A stretch of 51,726 nucleotides of DNA from Candidatus Neomicrothrix sp. UBA2983 (GCA_002346745.1 DEAL01000019.1:77477-129202); one strand, 5' to 3'. Shown: positions 31,691 to 42,177, counted from the first letter of the stretch. Notes: a model not told the origin generated them from the letters alone. Numbers and translations are program-made.

Positions 31691-33187
31691 CTAGGACAGG
31701 TCCATCCAGATCGTCTTGAGCTCGGTGTACTGCTCGTGGGCCGCGATCGACTTGTCCCGGCCGCCGAAGCCCGACTGCTTGAAGCCGCCGAACGGTGTCG
31801 TGATGTCGCCCTCGCCGTAGCAGTTGACGGCCACGGTGCCCGCCCGCAGCGCCCGGGACGCCAGGTGGGCGGTGCGCAGGTCGGTGGTGTGGATCGTGGC
31901 GGCCAGCCCGTAGTCGGTGTCGTTGGCGATGCGGATTGCCTCCTCCGGGGTGTCGAAGGTGGTCACGGCCAGGACGGGGCCGAACACCTCCTCCCGGGCC
32001 AGGCGGCTGGCCGGGTCGACGCCGGTGAACACGGTGGGCTCCACGAAGAACCCGCCGCTCTCCTCGCGGACCCGGCTGCCGCCGAGCACGCAGGAGGCGC
32101 CGGCGTCGTGGGCGTCGCTGATGTGGCCCAGCACCTTGTCCATGTGGGCCTCCTCGATCATCGAGCCGACCGTGGTCTCGGGAACCAGCGGATCGCCGAC
32201 GATCCAGTCACCGCTCTGCTCGGCGATGCGCTCGAGCAACTCCTCCTCGACTGAACGCTGAACGATGAGGCGCGAGTTGGCCGAGCAGTTCTGGCCGGCG
32301 TTCCAGAAGATGCCCTCGCAGATGCCCGCGGCGGCCTGCTCGAGGTCGTCGGCGTCGGCCATCACGATGACGGGGCTCTTGCCGCCGCACTCGAGGAGCA
32401 CCTCCTTCAGGTTCGAGCGGGCCGAGTACTCGAGGAAGTAGCGGCCCACCTCCGTCGAGCCGGTGAAGGCGGCGCAGTCGACGTCGGGGTGCAGGCCGAG
32501 GGCGGCGCCCGCGGTCTCGCCGAAGCCGGGGACCACGTTGAACACACCGTCCGGAAGGCCCGCCTCGACGGCCAGTTCGGCGATCCGGATCGTGGTCGTG
32601 GAGGTCTGCTCGGCTGGCTTGATGACGCAGGTGTTGCCGGCGGCGAGGATCGGCCCGACCTTCCAGCCGGCCATCATCAGCGGGTAGTTCCACGGCAGGA
32701 TCCCGGCCACCACGCCGATGGGCTCCCGGACGACCATGCCCACGTTGCCCGGACCGGAGGGGGAGAGCTGGTCGTAGAGCTTGTCGCAGGCCTCGGCGTG
32801 CCAGCGCAGGGTGGCAACCAGGTCGGGGACGTCGAACCCGGCGCAGTCGCTGATGGGCTTGCCGGCCTCGAGCGACTCCATGACGGCGAGCTCGTCGGTG
32901 TGGGCCTCGATCAGGGACGCGAAGCGCAGCAGCAGTCGCTTGCGGTCCGCCGGGGACAGCCGACCCCAGGGGCCGTCCTCGAAGGCGGTCCGGGCGGCGG
33001 CCACCGCCCGGTCCACGTCCTCGGCGTCGCACTCGGCGACCTCGGCGAAGGGCTGGCCGGTCGCCGGGTTGATCGAGGTGAACGTCTTGCCGCTGGCGGC
33101 GTCAACGGACCGGCCGCCGATGACGGCACGGGTCGGGGGAGCGATCGAGGCCGCCAGGGCGGCGGCGTCGGCGAGGGCGAGGGTCAT
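31691..33187 (-). CDS. Aldehyde dehydrogenase, PuuC/betaine-aldehyde type
   Basis: 498 residues, a complete ALDH. Motifs are GILPWNYPLMMAGWK, KPAEQTS, FTGSTEVG, the general base glutamate in VLLECGGKSP, the nucleophile in NAGQNCSANSR, and EEVFGPVLAV. Sequence style is that of the gamma-glutamyl-gamma-aminobutyraldehyde or betaine-aldehyde dehydrogenases. It would oxidise an aldehyde made by the amine-oxidising flavoprotein encoded 4 nt downstream. The start has AGCCACC upstream, only a weak Shine-Dalgarno, so it is probably translated from a polycistronic mRNA. Confidence 0.92.
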   Translation of the reverse strand: MTLALADAAALAASIAPPTRAVIGGRSVDAASGKTFTSINPATGQPFAEVAECDAEDVDRAVAAARTAFEDGPWGRLSPADRKRLLLRFASLIEAHTDELAVMESLEAGKPISDCAGFDVPDLVATLRWHAEACDKLYDQLSPSGPGNVGMVVREPIGVVAGILPWNYPLMMAGWKVGPILAAGNTCVIKPAEQTSTTTIRIAELAVEAGLPDGVFNVVPGFGETAGAALGLHPDVDCAAFTGSTEVGRYFLEYSARSNLKEVLLECGGKSPVIVMADADDLEQAAAGICEGIFWNAGQNCSANSRLIVQRSVEEELLERIAEQSGDWIVGDPLVPETTVGSMIEEAHMDKVLGHISDAHDAGASCVLGGSRVREESGGFFVEPTVFTGVDPASRLAREEVFGPVLAVTTFDTPEEAIRIANDTDYGLAATIHTTDLRTAHLASRALRAGTVAVNCYGEGDITTPFGGFKQSGFGGRDKSIAAHEQYTELKTIWMDLS

Positions 33188-33236
33188 CGGTGGCTCCAGT
33201 CGGGGTTGCGGGTCGGGCGGTCGGGTGTTCGGGGGA

Positions 33237-34265
33237 TCAGCGGCGGCCGACGCCGGCGCGGTCGGTCATGCGGACCAGCCAGTCGCGCTCGTCGTCCCAT
33301 TCGCGGTACACGAGTCGGTCCCGGTCGACGCGGTTGACGGGGAGGGTCGAGAGGGCGGCCTGGAGGCCGACGCGGCCCTGGCGGGTCATCGGCATCACCG
33401 GCCGCCGGCAGGGGCCGACGGCCCGGCCGACCATGTTGGCGGCGGTCTTGACGGCTGAGTTGTACTCGGCCTCGAAGCCGTTGTCCCAGAAGAACAGGTT
33501 GGCCGGCAGCATCCGGGACCAGAGCTCGAGCGCCTCGGCGTGTCGGCCGGCGGTGATGAGGTCGTAGAGGGCGACGCACTCGTGGGGCATCACGTTGGCG
33601 GCACCCCAGATCCATCCGGGGGCGCCGGCCAGCAGCGCCCAGGGAGCCAGCGGGTCGGCACCGGCCAGCACGTTGCCGCCGATGCCGAGCAGCTGCTGGA
33701 GCCGGATCAGGTCGCCGGTGCTGTCCTTGATGTACTCGATCCCCTCGACGGCGATGAGCCGGCGGTACAGGTCGGGTGTGATGTCGAAGCCGCTCTGGGC
33801 CGGGATGTTGTAGAGCACGATCGGCACGTCGATGGCGGCGGCCAACTTCTCGTAGTGGTGTCGGACGCCGCGCTCGAAGGGGCCCTCGAAGTAGGGCGGC
33901 AGCACCATGACGGCGCTGGCGCCGAGGTCGGCGGCCTGGCGGGAGTTCTCGATGGCGTCCACGGTCGTGATCGCCGAGGTCTGGCAGATGACGGGGATGC
34001 GGCCGTCCACCTGGTCGATGCCGACCTCGAAGATGCGGCGCTTCTCGTCGGCCGAGAGGAAGGCGAACTCGCCGGTGCCGGCGGCCAGCACCAGCCCGTG
34101 GACGCCGGCCTCCATGAGGCTGTCGATGTGGTCCCGGAGCCGGCCCTCGTGGAGGGCCTCGCCGGAGTCGTCGAAGGGTGTGCTCATTGCGGCGCAGACG
34201 CCGTGGAGCAGCGGCCGCCCGGGGTGGGAACCGTTGCCCAACTGGTCGGTCGGGGAATGGGCCAT
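33237..34265 (-). CDS. DapA/NanA-family lyase
   Basis: 342 residues. The pyruvate-binding motif GTGEF (63-67), the catalytic tyrosine Y152 in VLYNIPAQSG and the Schiff-base lysine K180 in EYIKDSTGD are all present, so this is a canonical class I lyase of the family, unlike the divergent one at 9959-10909. Two ATGs compete; the second (34265) lies 8 nt after GGAGG and was chosen. It lies between an aldehyde dehydrogenase and a corrinoid-type methyltransferase gene, so a catabolic 2-oxo-acid aldolase is more likely than lysine synthesis. Confidence 0.88.
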   Translation of the reverse strand: MAHSPTDQLGNGSHPGRPLLHGVCAAMSTPFDDSGEALHEGRLRDHIDSLMEAGVHGLVLAAGTGEFAFLSADEKRRIFEVGIDQVDGRIPVICQTSAITTVDAIENSRQAADLGASAVMVLPPYFEGPFERGVRHHYEKLAAAIDVPIVLYNIPAQSGFDITPDLYRRLIAVEGIEYIKDSTGDLIRLQQLLGIGGNVLAGADPLAPWALLAGAPGWIWGAANVMPHECVALYDLITAGRHAEALELWSRMLPANLFFWDNGFEAEYNSAVKTAANMVGRAVGPCRRPVMPMTRQGRVGLQAALSTLPVNRVDRDRLVYREWDDERDWLVRMTDRAGVGRR

Positions 34266-34283
34266 GTCATGCACCTCCTGCGC

Positions 34284-35834
34284 TCAGCGCACCAGGTCGG
34301 GGAGTTCGTTCCAGCGGCGGGCGACGAACTCGTCGAGCTCCTCGGAGACCTCGTCGGGGAGGGCTGGCTCCTCGTACGAGTCGAGGAGTTCACGGCACTT
34401 GGCGACGGCCCGGTCCTCGGCGCTGTGGCCGCCATCGGCCAGCCACTGCTCGTAGTTGTCACTGTTCATCATCTCGGGCATCGAGAACGCCGACTGGAAG
34501 TTGGCCAGCGTGTGGGCGGTGCCCAGGAAGTGGCCGCCGGGCGGCACCTCGCGCATGGTGGCGAGCACCTCGTCGAGGTCGTCGAACGACACGCCGCTGC
34601 CGAACCGGTGCATCAACTCGAGCTGCTCGCTGTCGAGGACCCACTTGGCGTAGCTCTGGCACATGGCGCTCTCGAGATAGCCGGTGGTCGAGAGCAGGAA
34701 GTTGGTGCCGGCCATGACGGCGCCGTACAGGTTGCGGGCGGCCTCGGCTCCGGCCTGGGCGTCGACCAGCTTCGAGCTCGTGCACCCGGCGCTGCACCGG
34801 GACGGCAGCCGGTAGTGGCGGGCCATCTGCGCTGTCAGCAGGTTCATGTGGCAGATCTCGGGCGTGCCCGCCTGGGGGGCTCCGGTCTTCATCGACACGG
34901 TCGACAGCCACTGGCCGTAGAGGGCGGGGGCGCCGGCCCGCACCAGCTGCGAGAACGCCACGCCCGTGAGCGCCTCGATGTTGACCTGGATGACGGCGCC
35001 GACGGTGCTGGCCGGGGTGGAGGCGCCGCCCAGAACGAACGGGCTGAAGAGGGTGGCCTGGTTGGCGCCGGCGAACACCCGGACGCTGTCGAGCATGGTC
35101 TGGTCCCACACCAGCGGCGTGTTGCCGTTGGCGAGGCAGGTCATGACGGTGGTGTTGCGCACCTCCTCCTGGCCGAACACGATCCCGGCCATGTGGAGGC
35201 TGTCCTCGGCCCGCTCCCTGGAGGTGACGGCACCCATGAATGGCTTGTCCGAGTAGCGCAGCAGGCTCTCGGCCATGGCGAGGTGGCGCTTGGGGACGGG
35301 GACGTCCATGGGTTCGCACACGACGCCACCCGACATGTGCAGCGCCGGGGACAGGTGGTTGAGCTTCGTGAAGTTCTGGAAGTCCTCGAGCGAGGCGGGG
35401 CGCCGGACCCCGTCGAGGTCGAGGACGTAGGGGGCGCCGTAGGAGGGCGTGAAGATCTGCTTCCCGTCGCCGACGGTCACGGAGCGTTCGGGGTTGCGGG
35501 CGGTCATCGTGTACGAGGAGGGCGCCAGGCCGACCAGCTCCATGAGGTGCTCCCGGTCGATGCGCACCCGGTGGCCGTCGACCTTCGCCCCGGACTCCCG
35601 CCACGAGGTGGACGCCTGGTCGCAGCGGAAATCGACGCCGACCTCCTCGATCATGTCCATCGAGGCGTCGTGGATGGTCTGGACCTGTTCGGGTGTGAGC
35701 AGGTCGACCCAGGGGAGCTTCCGCTCGAGCTCGGGGAGCCAGGTCTGGACGCGGGTGCGCCGTGCCCGGGCACGGGCGTCTCGGCCCCGGCGTGTGGTGC
35801 CGAGCTCGGTGGCGGTGGTGGTCGTGTCGGTCAT
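34284..35834 (-). CDS. MttB-family trimethylamine/glycine betaine methyltransferase
   Basis: 516 residues of the trimethylamine methyltransferase superfamily: LPWVDLLTPEQVQTIHDASM, IEEVGVDFRCDQ, APSSYTMTARNPER, FTPSYGAPYVLDLDG and MREVPPGGHFLGTAHTLANF are typical. The frame runs without an internal TAG, so this is the non-pyrrolysine type, a group that includes glycine-betaine methyltransferases. These pass a methyl group from a quaternary amine to a corrinoid protein. No corrinoid-protein or corrinoid-reactivating gene is within the window. It sits 18 nt upstream of the DapA-like gene in the cluster. Confidence 0.85.
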   Translation of the reverse strand: MTDTTTTATELGTTRRGRDARARARRTRVQTWLPELERKLPWVDLLTPEQVQTIHDASMDMIEEVGVDFRCDQASTSWRESGAKVDGHRVRIDREHLMELVGLAPSSYTMTARNPERSVTVGDGKQIFTPSYGAPYVLDLDGVRRPASLEDFQNFTKLNHLSPALHMSGGVVCEPMDVPVPKRHLAMAESLLRYSDKPFMGAVTSRERAEDSLHMAGIVFGQEEVRNTTVMTCLANGNTPLVWDQTMLDSVRVFAGANQATLFSPFVLGGASTPASTVGAVIQVNIEALTGVAFSQLVRAGAPALYGQWLSTVSMKTGAPQAGTPEICHMNLLTAQMARHYRLPSRCSAGCTSSKLVDAQAGAEAARNLYGAVMAGTNFLLSTTGYLESAMCQSYAKWVLDSEQLELMHRFGSGVSFDDLDEVLATMREVPPGGHFLGTAHTLANFQSAFSMPEMMNSDNYEQWLADGGHSAEDRAVAKCRELLDSYEEPALPDEVSEELDEFVARRWNELPDLVR

Positions 35835-35913
35835 GGGCTGCACCCAGGGGTCGTGACGGCCGCGGCAGCCTGCCGACGCACGGGGCAGGTGTCAACCCGT
35901 CCGACGCACACCG

Positions 35914-37836
35914 CTACGGCTCGACGATGTTGTAGAAGAGCGGAAAGTCGGTGAACGTCTCCCACAGCGCCAGCACCCGGTCCCGGTCCCCGTCGATGGC
36001 GGCGGTGCCGGCCTCGAGCAGGTCGGCGAGCGTGCCGCCCGTGGACACGATCCCGTTGAGCGCCACCCGGTCGCAGGTGACCGTGGCGTCGGGAACCTCG
36101 TGGCGCCGCCCCGGCGTGGCGTGGAGCGTGCCGTTCGACAACTCGAGGCGCACGACCTCGTCTTCGTCGGGAAGCAGCCAGTCGATGGCCAGGTGGCCCA
36201 GTCCGACGGCGGCCGGCCCGTCCACCTTGACGGCCAGCAGGTCGAACACCTGCTGGTGGGTCATCCCGGCGACCACCTCGGGACGGGGTCGCTGGATCAC
36301 CGGCACGTCGACCGACCCGTTGCGGAGCTCCTGGGCACCGGTCAGGTAGACGTCGCGCCACGGCCCCGACTCGGCCCGGTAGCCGAGTTGCTCGAAGGCG
36401 TCGGCCTGCAGGAGCCGGGCCTCCTCGCAGGTGGGGTCGGCGAACACGGCGTGGCGCAGCACCTGGGCCACCCAGCGGTGGTCGCCGGCCTCGAAGGCGG
36501 TACGCGCCTTGGCCAGCAACTCGTCCATGCCGCCCATGAATTCGACGTAGCGGTGCCCGGCCTCGGTCGGTTCGTACGGGTCGAGGCTGGACGGGTGCCC
36601 GTCGTACCAGCCGAGGTACCGCTGGTACACGGCCCGCACGTTGTGGCTCACCGTGCCGTAGTAGCCGTGGCAGCGCCAGTCGGCCCACAGCCCGGGTGGC
36701 AGGTCGATGCGGGCGGCGATCTCGTTGGGCGTGAATCCCAGGTTGGTCAGCCGCATGGCCTGGTCGTGGAGCCAGCGGTAGAGGTCCCGCTGGTTCACGA
36801 GGTACTCGCGGACGTCGTCACCGCCCCAGTGCGGCCAGCCGTGGGAGGCGAACACCAACTCGGCCTCGTCGCCCCAGCGGTCGAGGGCCTCGTCGATGTA
36901 GCGGCTCCAGAGCAGGGCGTCCCGGACGAGGGCACCGCGCAGCGTCAGCACGTTGTGCATGGTGGCGGTGCAGTTCTCGGCCATGCAGAGGGCCTTGTGG
37001 TCCGGGAAGTAGAAGTGCATCTCGGCCGGGGCCTCGGACTCGGGCGTCAGCTGGAACTCGACGCGCACCCCGTCGAGGACCAGTTCCTGGCCGGTCTCGA
37101 CGATGTCGATCGTGGGCGGCACGAGGGCGCTCGATCCCGTCGACACGCCCTTGCCGAGGCCCTGGTCGACGTGGTGGTGCTCGCTCCACGGCAGCAGCAT
37201 CCCGAACTGGTACATGGCCCGGCGGCCCATGACCGGCGCTGCCACCACGTTCTCGGAGACGGCTTCGTGCAGGAAGCCGTCAGGGGCGACGATCGGAACC
37301 TCGCCGGCGTCGATCCGCTCCTGACTGACCACGCCGAGGATGCCGCCGTAGTGGTCGAGGTGCGAGTGCGTGTAGATCACCGCGGTGACCGGCCGCTCGC
37401 CGAGGTGTCCGGTCACGAGCTCATAGGCGGCGGCCGCCGACTCCTGAGTGGTGAGCGGGTCGATCACCACCCAGCCCACGTCGCCCCGGATGAACGTGAC
37501 GCTCGAGGTGTCGAAGCCTCGCACCTGGTAGAAGCCGTCGCACACCTCGTAGAGGCCATGCTGGGCGTTGAAGCCGGCCTGGCGCCAGAGCGCCGGGTTG
37601 ACCGTGTCGGGGCAGGGGCCGTGCACGAAGTCCGACTTGGACAGGTCCCAACTCACGGGCTGCCACGGGTTGGGGAGGAGCTTCTCGATGACCGGTTCCT
37701 GCCGGGTGGCGATGAAGCCACGGGCCACGTTGGCGGCGTCGGAGCCGTTGTCGGGTGGCAGCGAGGCGGCGAACGCGGCCAGGTCGTCCCGGGTCTGCGC
37801 CTCGGCCGCCTTCGGCGCTCGTGGGTCGGTGGTCAT
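35914..37836 (-). CDS. Alkylsulfatase, SdsA1-like metallo-beta-lactamase fold
   Basis: 640 residues, the usual SdsA length. The zinc site motif THSHLDHYGG is at 156-165, and the family's HGLYEVCDGFYQVRGFDTSS precedes it. A central dimerisation part (RWHDQAMRL region) and a C-terminal SCP2-like domain (from about 520) follow, as in Pseudomonas SdsA1. Type III alkylsulfatases hydrolyse primary alkyl sulfates to alcohol and sulfate. No export signal is seen, unlike SdsA1, so it is probably cytoplasmic. The ATG at 37836 has AAGGAGA upstream. It is the second gene of the long reverse cluster. Confidence 0.9.
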   Translation of the reverse strand: MTTDPRAPKAAEAQTRDDLAAFAASLPPDNGSDAANVARGFIATRQEPVIEKLLPNPWQPVSWDLSKSDFVHGPCPDTVNPALWRQAGFNAQHGLYEVCDGFYQVRGFDTSSVTFIRGDVGWVVIDPLTTQESAAAAYELVTGHLGERPVTAVIYTHSHLDHYGGILGVVSQERIDAGEVPIVAPDGFLHEAVSENVVAAPVMGRRAMYQFGMLLPWSEHHHVDQGLGKGVSTGSSALVPPTIDIVETGQELVLDGVRVEFQLTPESEAPAEMHFYFPDHKALCMAENCTATMHNVLTLRGALVRDALLWSRYIDEALDRWGDEAELVFASHGWPHWGGDDVREYLVNQRDLYRWLHDQAMRLTNLGFTPNEIAARIDLPPGLWADWRCHGYYGTVSHNVRAVYQRYLGWYDGHPSSLDPYEPTEAGHRYVEFMGGMDELLAKARTAFEAGDHRWVAQVLRHAVFADPTCEEARLLQADAFEQLGYRAESGPWRDVYLTGAQELRNGSVDVPVIQRPRPEVVAGMTHQQVFDLLAVKVDGPAAVGLGHLAIDWLLPDEDEVVRLELSNGTLHATPGRRHEVPDATVTCDRVALNGIVSTGGTLADLLEAGTAAIDGDRDRVLALWETFTDFPLFYNIVEP

Positions 37837-37870
37837 CTCGGAGGTCTCCTTGGTGGCACTCGGGACCTGC

Positions 37871-39193
<1,323 letters not shown>

Positions 39194-39316
39194 GGATTCC
39201 TCGCCGGGTCGGGGTCGTCCGCCGAACCTATGCCAGGGCGGGGCGGGGTGCATCAGCCGGGGCGGTGTGTGCGGTCCGATGCGGTGCCCGCGGTGGAACG
39301 GCGCGAGGGTGAACCC

Positions 39317-40438
39317 ATGCGGTTCTCGTTGATCTACGAGGCGCAGGTGGAGGACGCCTCGCCCGCGGGCGAGCGTGCGATGTTCGCCGACATCCTCGAG
39401 CAGTCGCTCCTGGCCGAGGAACTGGGCTTCGACGTGGTCTGGGCCGTGGAGCACACCGCCCTCACCCACTACGCGCACATGAGCGCACCCGAGACCTTTC
39501 TCGCCTACCTGGCCGGCCGTACCACCCGCATCGGCCTCGGCCACGGCGTCGTCTGCCTGCCGCCCCAGATGAACCATCCGGTGAAGGTGGCCGAGCGGAT
39601 CGCCACCCTCGATGTCCTCTCCGGTGGGCGCGTCCACTTCGGGATGGGGAAGGGCGCCACGCAGCAGGAGGCCGGCACCTTCGGCTACGAGCTCGAGGCG
39701 CTGCCGCCGATGATCGCCGAGTCGATGCACTTGATCCCGAGGCTGTTCGTCGAGGACGAGGTCGAGCACCACGGTGAGTTCATCGACCTGCCGAGCCGCC
39801 CGGTGTACCCGAAGCCCCTCCAGGATCCACATCCGCCGCTGTACCAGGCCTGCACCGGCACCGAGTCGTTGCTGGACGCCGCGGCGCGGGGCATCGGCGC
39901 CCTGGTACTCGGCTTCGGCGGCCCCGGGGAGGTCGCCGCCAAGAACAAGGCGTATCGGCGGGCCTTCGCCGAGCGCCGGCCGGAGGACCAGGTGGGGTTC
40001 GCTCCCAACGAGCACCTGGCCGCCCTGTGTCCGGCCGTCGTCCTCGACGACGGCGTCGAGGCGCGGCGCATCGGGCTGCGGGGCCAGCGCTTCTTCCTCG
40101 AGGCCATCGCCCACTGGGCCTCTGACGGCGCCACGCCGCTGCCCGATCCCTCGTCGTGGCAGGAGGGCACGGCGGTCACCGCGGACGGCACCGAGGTCGT
40201 GGCGACGCGGATCGGCGGCGAACTCGTGACCATCGACTTCTCGGACCCGGGCCAGTCGCTCCTCAACCCGAACCACGCCTACGGGACGGTCGACGACTGC
40301 CTCGGCTACGTGGAGCAGCTGTTCGAGGCGGGTGCCGACGAGATCCTGTTCTTGAACCAGATGGGGACCGTCCCCCAGTGGGCGATGCTCGAGACCATCC
40401 GCAACATTGGCGAGCACGTCATCCCGAGATTCCGCTGA
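39317..40438 (+). CDS. Luciferase-like (LLM) flavin-dependent monooxygenase
   Basis: 373 residues of the bacterial luciferase superfamily TIM barrel. FDVVWAVEHTALTHYAHMSA, IGLGHGVVCLPPQMNHPVKV, RIATLDVLSGGRVHFGMGKG and YQACTGTESLLDAA are typical. FMN with a separate reductase is most likely, as the His-rich N-terminal region follows the LuxA or alkane monooxygenase type more than the F420 type. A GAGGGT lies 6 nt before the ATG at 39317, readable as a Shine-Dalgarno or as a -10 hexamer. It is divergent from the acyl-CoA dehydrogenase and followed by the HD-TauD fusion gene. Confidence 0.87.
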   Translation: MRFSLIYEAQVEDASPAGERAMFADILEQSLLAEELGFDVVWAVEHTALTHYAHMSAPETFLAYLAGRTTRIGLGHGVVCLPPQMNHPVKVAERIATLDVLSGGRVHFGMGKGATQQEAGTFGYELEALPPMIAESMHLIPRLFVEDEVEHHGEFIDLPSRPVYPKPLQDPHPPLYQACTGTESLLDAAARGIGALVLGFGGPGEVAAKNKAYRRAFAERRPEDQVGFAPNEHLAALCPAVVLDDGVEARRIGLRGQRFFLEAIAHWASDGATPLPDPSSWQEGTAVTADGTEVVATRIGGELVTIDFSDPGQSLLNPNHAYGTVDDCLGYVEQLFEAGADEILFLNQMGTVPQWAMLETIRNIGEHVIPRFR

Positions 40439-40464
40439 CGCGGCGCCGGGGGCGGTTGTAGCGT
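40435..40464 (+). promoter_or_regulatory. Putative promoter of the HD-TauD fusion gene
   Basis: CTGACG (40435-40440, overlapping the luciferase-like stop codon), an 18-nt spacer and TAGCGT (40459-40464) are present. A start near 40471 would give a 49-nt leader carrying a 7-bp repeat and an AGGAGG Shine-Dalgarno. Confidence 0.45.
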
Positions 40465-40466
40465 CC

Positions 40467-40498
40467 GGCGTGCGGCGTGCGGCGTGCGGCGTGCGGAG
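40467..40498 (+). repeat. 7-bp tandem repeat in the leader of the fusion gene
   Basis: Four consecutive copies of TGCGGCG (the last is TGCGGAG) start at 40471, after a partial copy. They fall between the putative -10 and the Shine-Dalgarno at 40506-40511. Confidence 0.8.
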
Positions 40499-40518
40499 TC
40501 GGGCCAGGAGGTGGAGCC

Positions 40519-42168
40519 GTGGCGAACGCGAGGGACGGGTCGATCGCCGACGAGGTGTTCGCGCTGTTCGCCGAACACGGGGCCAACTTGTACAGCGAAC
40601 GGGTCACGATGGAGGAGCACGCCCGGCAGGCGGCGGCGTGCGCCCGGGAGGCCGGTGCTGGCGACGCCCTCGTGCTGGCGGCGCTCCTCCACGACGTCGG
40701 CCACTTCCTCGGCCCTGCCGACTCCGAGTTCGGGGTCACCGACCACGGCACGTCGGGCGGTGCGTGGGTGGCCGAGCGGTTCGTCGACGCCGTCGCCGAG
40801 CCGGTTCGGCTGCACGTGGCGGCCAAGCGGTACCGGTGCCACGTCGACCCCGACTACGAGGCACGACTCTCACCAGCGTCGGTGGGGACCCTTCGCCTCC
40901 AGGGCGGGCCGATGACCGCCGGCGAGGCGGCTGCCTTCGAGGCCGAGCCGCACGCCGAGGACGCCCTCGCCGTCCGGGACTGGGACGACGCCGGCAAGCA
41001 GGCCGGCCTCGAGGTGCCCAAACTGGCCGAGTTCCGGGCCCTGCTCGAGGATCCCACACTGCGTCGGACGCCGTTGGCGCTCGTGGCGGTCGAGCCCGAC
41101 GAGGTCACCGTCGACCTTGGCGACGGCCCCGTGCGCTTCCACGCCATCTGGCTACGCGACAACGCCTGGGACGACGCCTCCCGGCACGAGGCCAACGACC
41201 AGCGCCTGTTCGACGTGAGCGAGCTGCCCGCCGACGTCGTGCTCGAGGCGGCGGAGGTGGTGGGCGACCTGTTGCACGTGACCTTCGGGCCGGACGGCAC
41301 CGCGAGTTCGTTTGCCGCGGACTGGCTGGCAGCCCACCGGTACGACGGCCCGGAGCGTCCGACGTCGCGGTACGTGTCATGGGGCCGGGACGACCTGGAC
41401 CTGGCCCGGGCGGACTACGAGGAGGTCCTGGCGGACGTCGGTCTCCTCAGTCGGGCCATCGTCCGGGACGGCCTGGCGGTCGTGACCGGGCTGGCCACCG
41501 GCGACCGGGAGGGGGCGTCCATCGAGGACGTGGCCGGCCTGTGGGGCCCGGTCCGTGAGACCAACTACGGACGGATCTTCCACGTCCGTGCCGAGGAGAA
41601 CCCGATCAACCTGGCGTTCACGCCGCGGTCCCTCAACGTCCACACCGACAACCCCTACCGGCGGCCGGTCCCGGGCTACCAGTTGCTCCACTGCCTCGTC
41701 GCCAGCGGCGAGGGCGGCGTCACCGTCCTCGTGGACGGCTTCCGGGCCGCGGAGGCGCTCCGGGCCGAGGAGCCGGAGGCGTTCACCTGGCTGAGCAGCC
41801 GGCCAGTCCCGTTCCGCTGGGCCGGGGAGGGCTTCGACCTGCGGGACCGACGGCCCCTGATCGAGGTCGACGATCGGGGGGCGCTGCGGTCGGTTCGCTA
41901 CAACAACCGGTCGGCGGCCCCGTTCGACCTGCCCCACGGCGAGATGGCCGACTTCTACGCCGCCTACCGGACCTTCGCCGACCAGCTGCACCGGTCGGAG
42001 TTGGAAGTCCGCATGGTGCTGCAGCCGGGGGAGTGCCTGGTGTTCGACAACGAGCGGGTGCTCCACGGCCGGGATGGTGAGTCCGACCCCGGTCGGTACC
42101 TGCAGGGCTGCTACCTCGACCGGGACTGGATCCACGGCCGCATCCTCGGGGAGTCGCAATACCTGTGA
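40519..42168 (+). CDS. HD-domain oxygenase fused to BBOX/TauD dioxygenase (TmpB-TmpA-like)
   Basis: 549 residues in two enzymes. Residues 1-180 form an HD-domain di-iron oxygenase of the PhnZ/TmpB type: H34, H58-D59, H76, H99 and D154 can bind the metals, K103 in HVAAKRY fits a phosphonate contact, and Y25 and E27 fit the PhnZ gating pair. Residues 186-275 are DUF971-like without the zinc cysteines, and 300-549 are a gamma-butyrobetaine-hydroxylase-like oxygenase with H375-T-D377 and H516, and R526 for 2-oxoglutarate. TmpA hydroxylates 2-trimethylaminoethylphosphonate, and TmpB splits the product into glycine betaine and phosphate. PhnY-PhnZ do the same for 2-aminoethylphosphonate. The GTG has AGGAGG 7 nt upstream. 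The exact substrate is inferred. Confidence 0.82.
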   Translation: MANARDGSIADEVFALFAEHGANLYSERVTMEEHARQAAACAREAGAGDALVLAALLHDVGHFLGPADSEFGVTDHGTSGGAWVAERFVDAVAEPVRLHVAAKRYRCHVDPDYEARLSPASVGTLRLQGGPMTAGEAAAFEAEPHAEDALAVRDWDDAGKQAGLEVPKLAEFRALLEDPTLRRTPLALVAVEPDEVTVDLGDGPVRFHAIWLRDNAWDDASRHEANDQRLFDVSELPADVVLEAAEVVGDLLHVTFGPDGTASSFAADWLAAHRYDGPERPTSRYVSWGRDDLDLARADYEEVLADVGLLSRAIVRDGLAVVTGLATGDREGASIEDVAGLWGPVRETNYGRIFHVRAEENPINLAFTPRSLNVHTDNPYRRPVPGYQLLHCLVASGEGGVTVLVDGFRAAEALRAEEPEAFTWLSSRPVPFRWAGEGFDLRDRRPLIEVDDRGALRSVRYNNRSAAPFDLPHGEMADFYAAYRTFADQLHRSELEVRMVLQPGECLVFDNERVLHGRDGESDPGRYLQGCYLDRDWIHGRILGESQYL

Positions 42169-42177
42169 AACACGAAA

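Noticed and set aside
34284..35834. Pyrrolysine-containing trimethylamine methyltransferase
   Set aside because: The frame has no in-frame TAG, and no pyrrolysine genes are present in the window.
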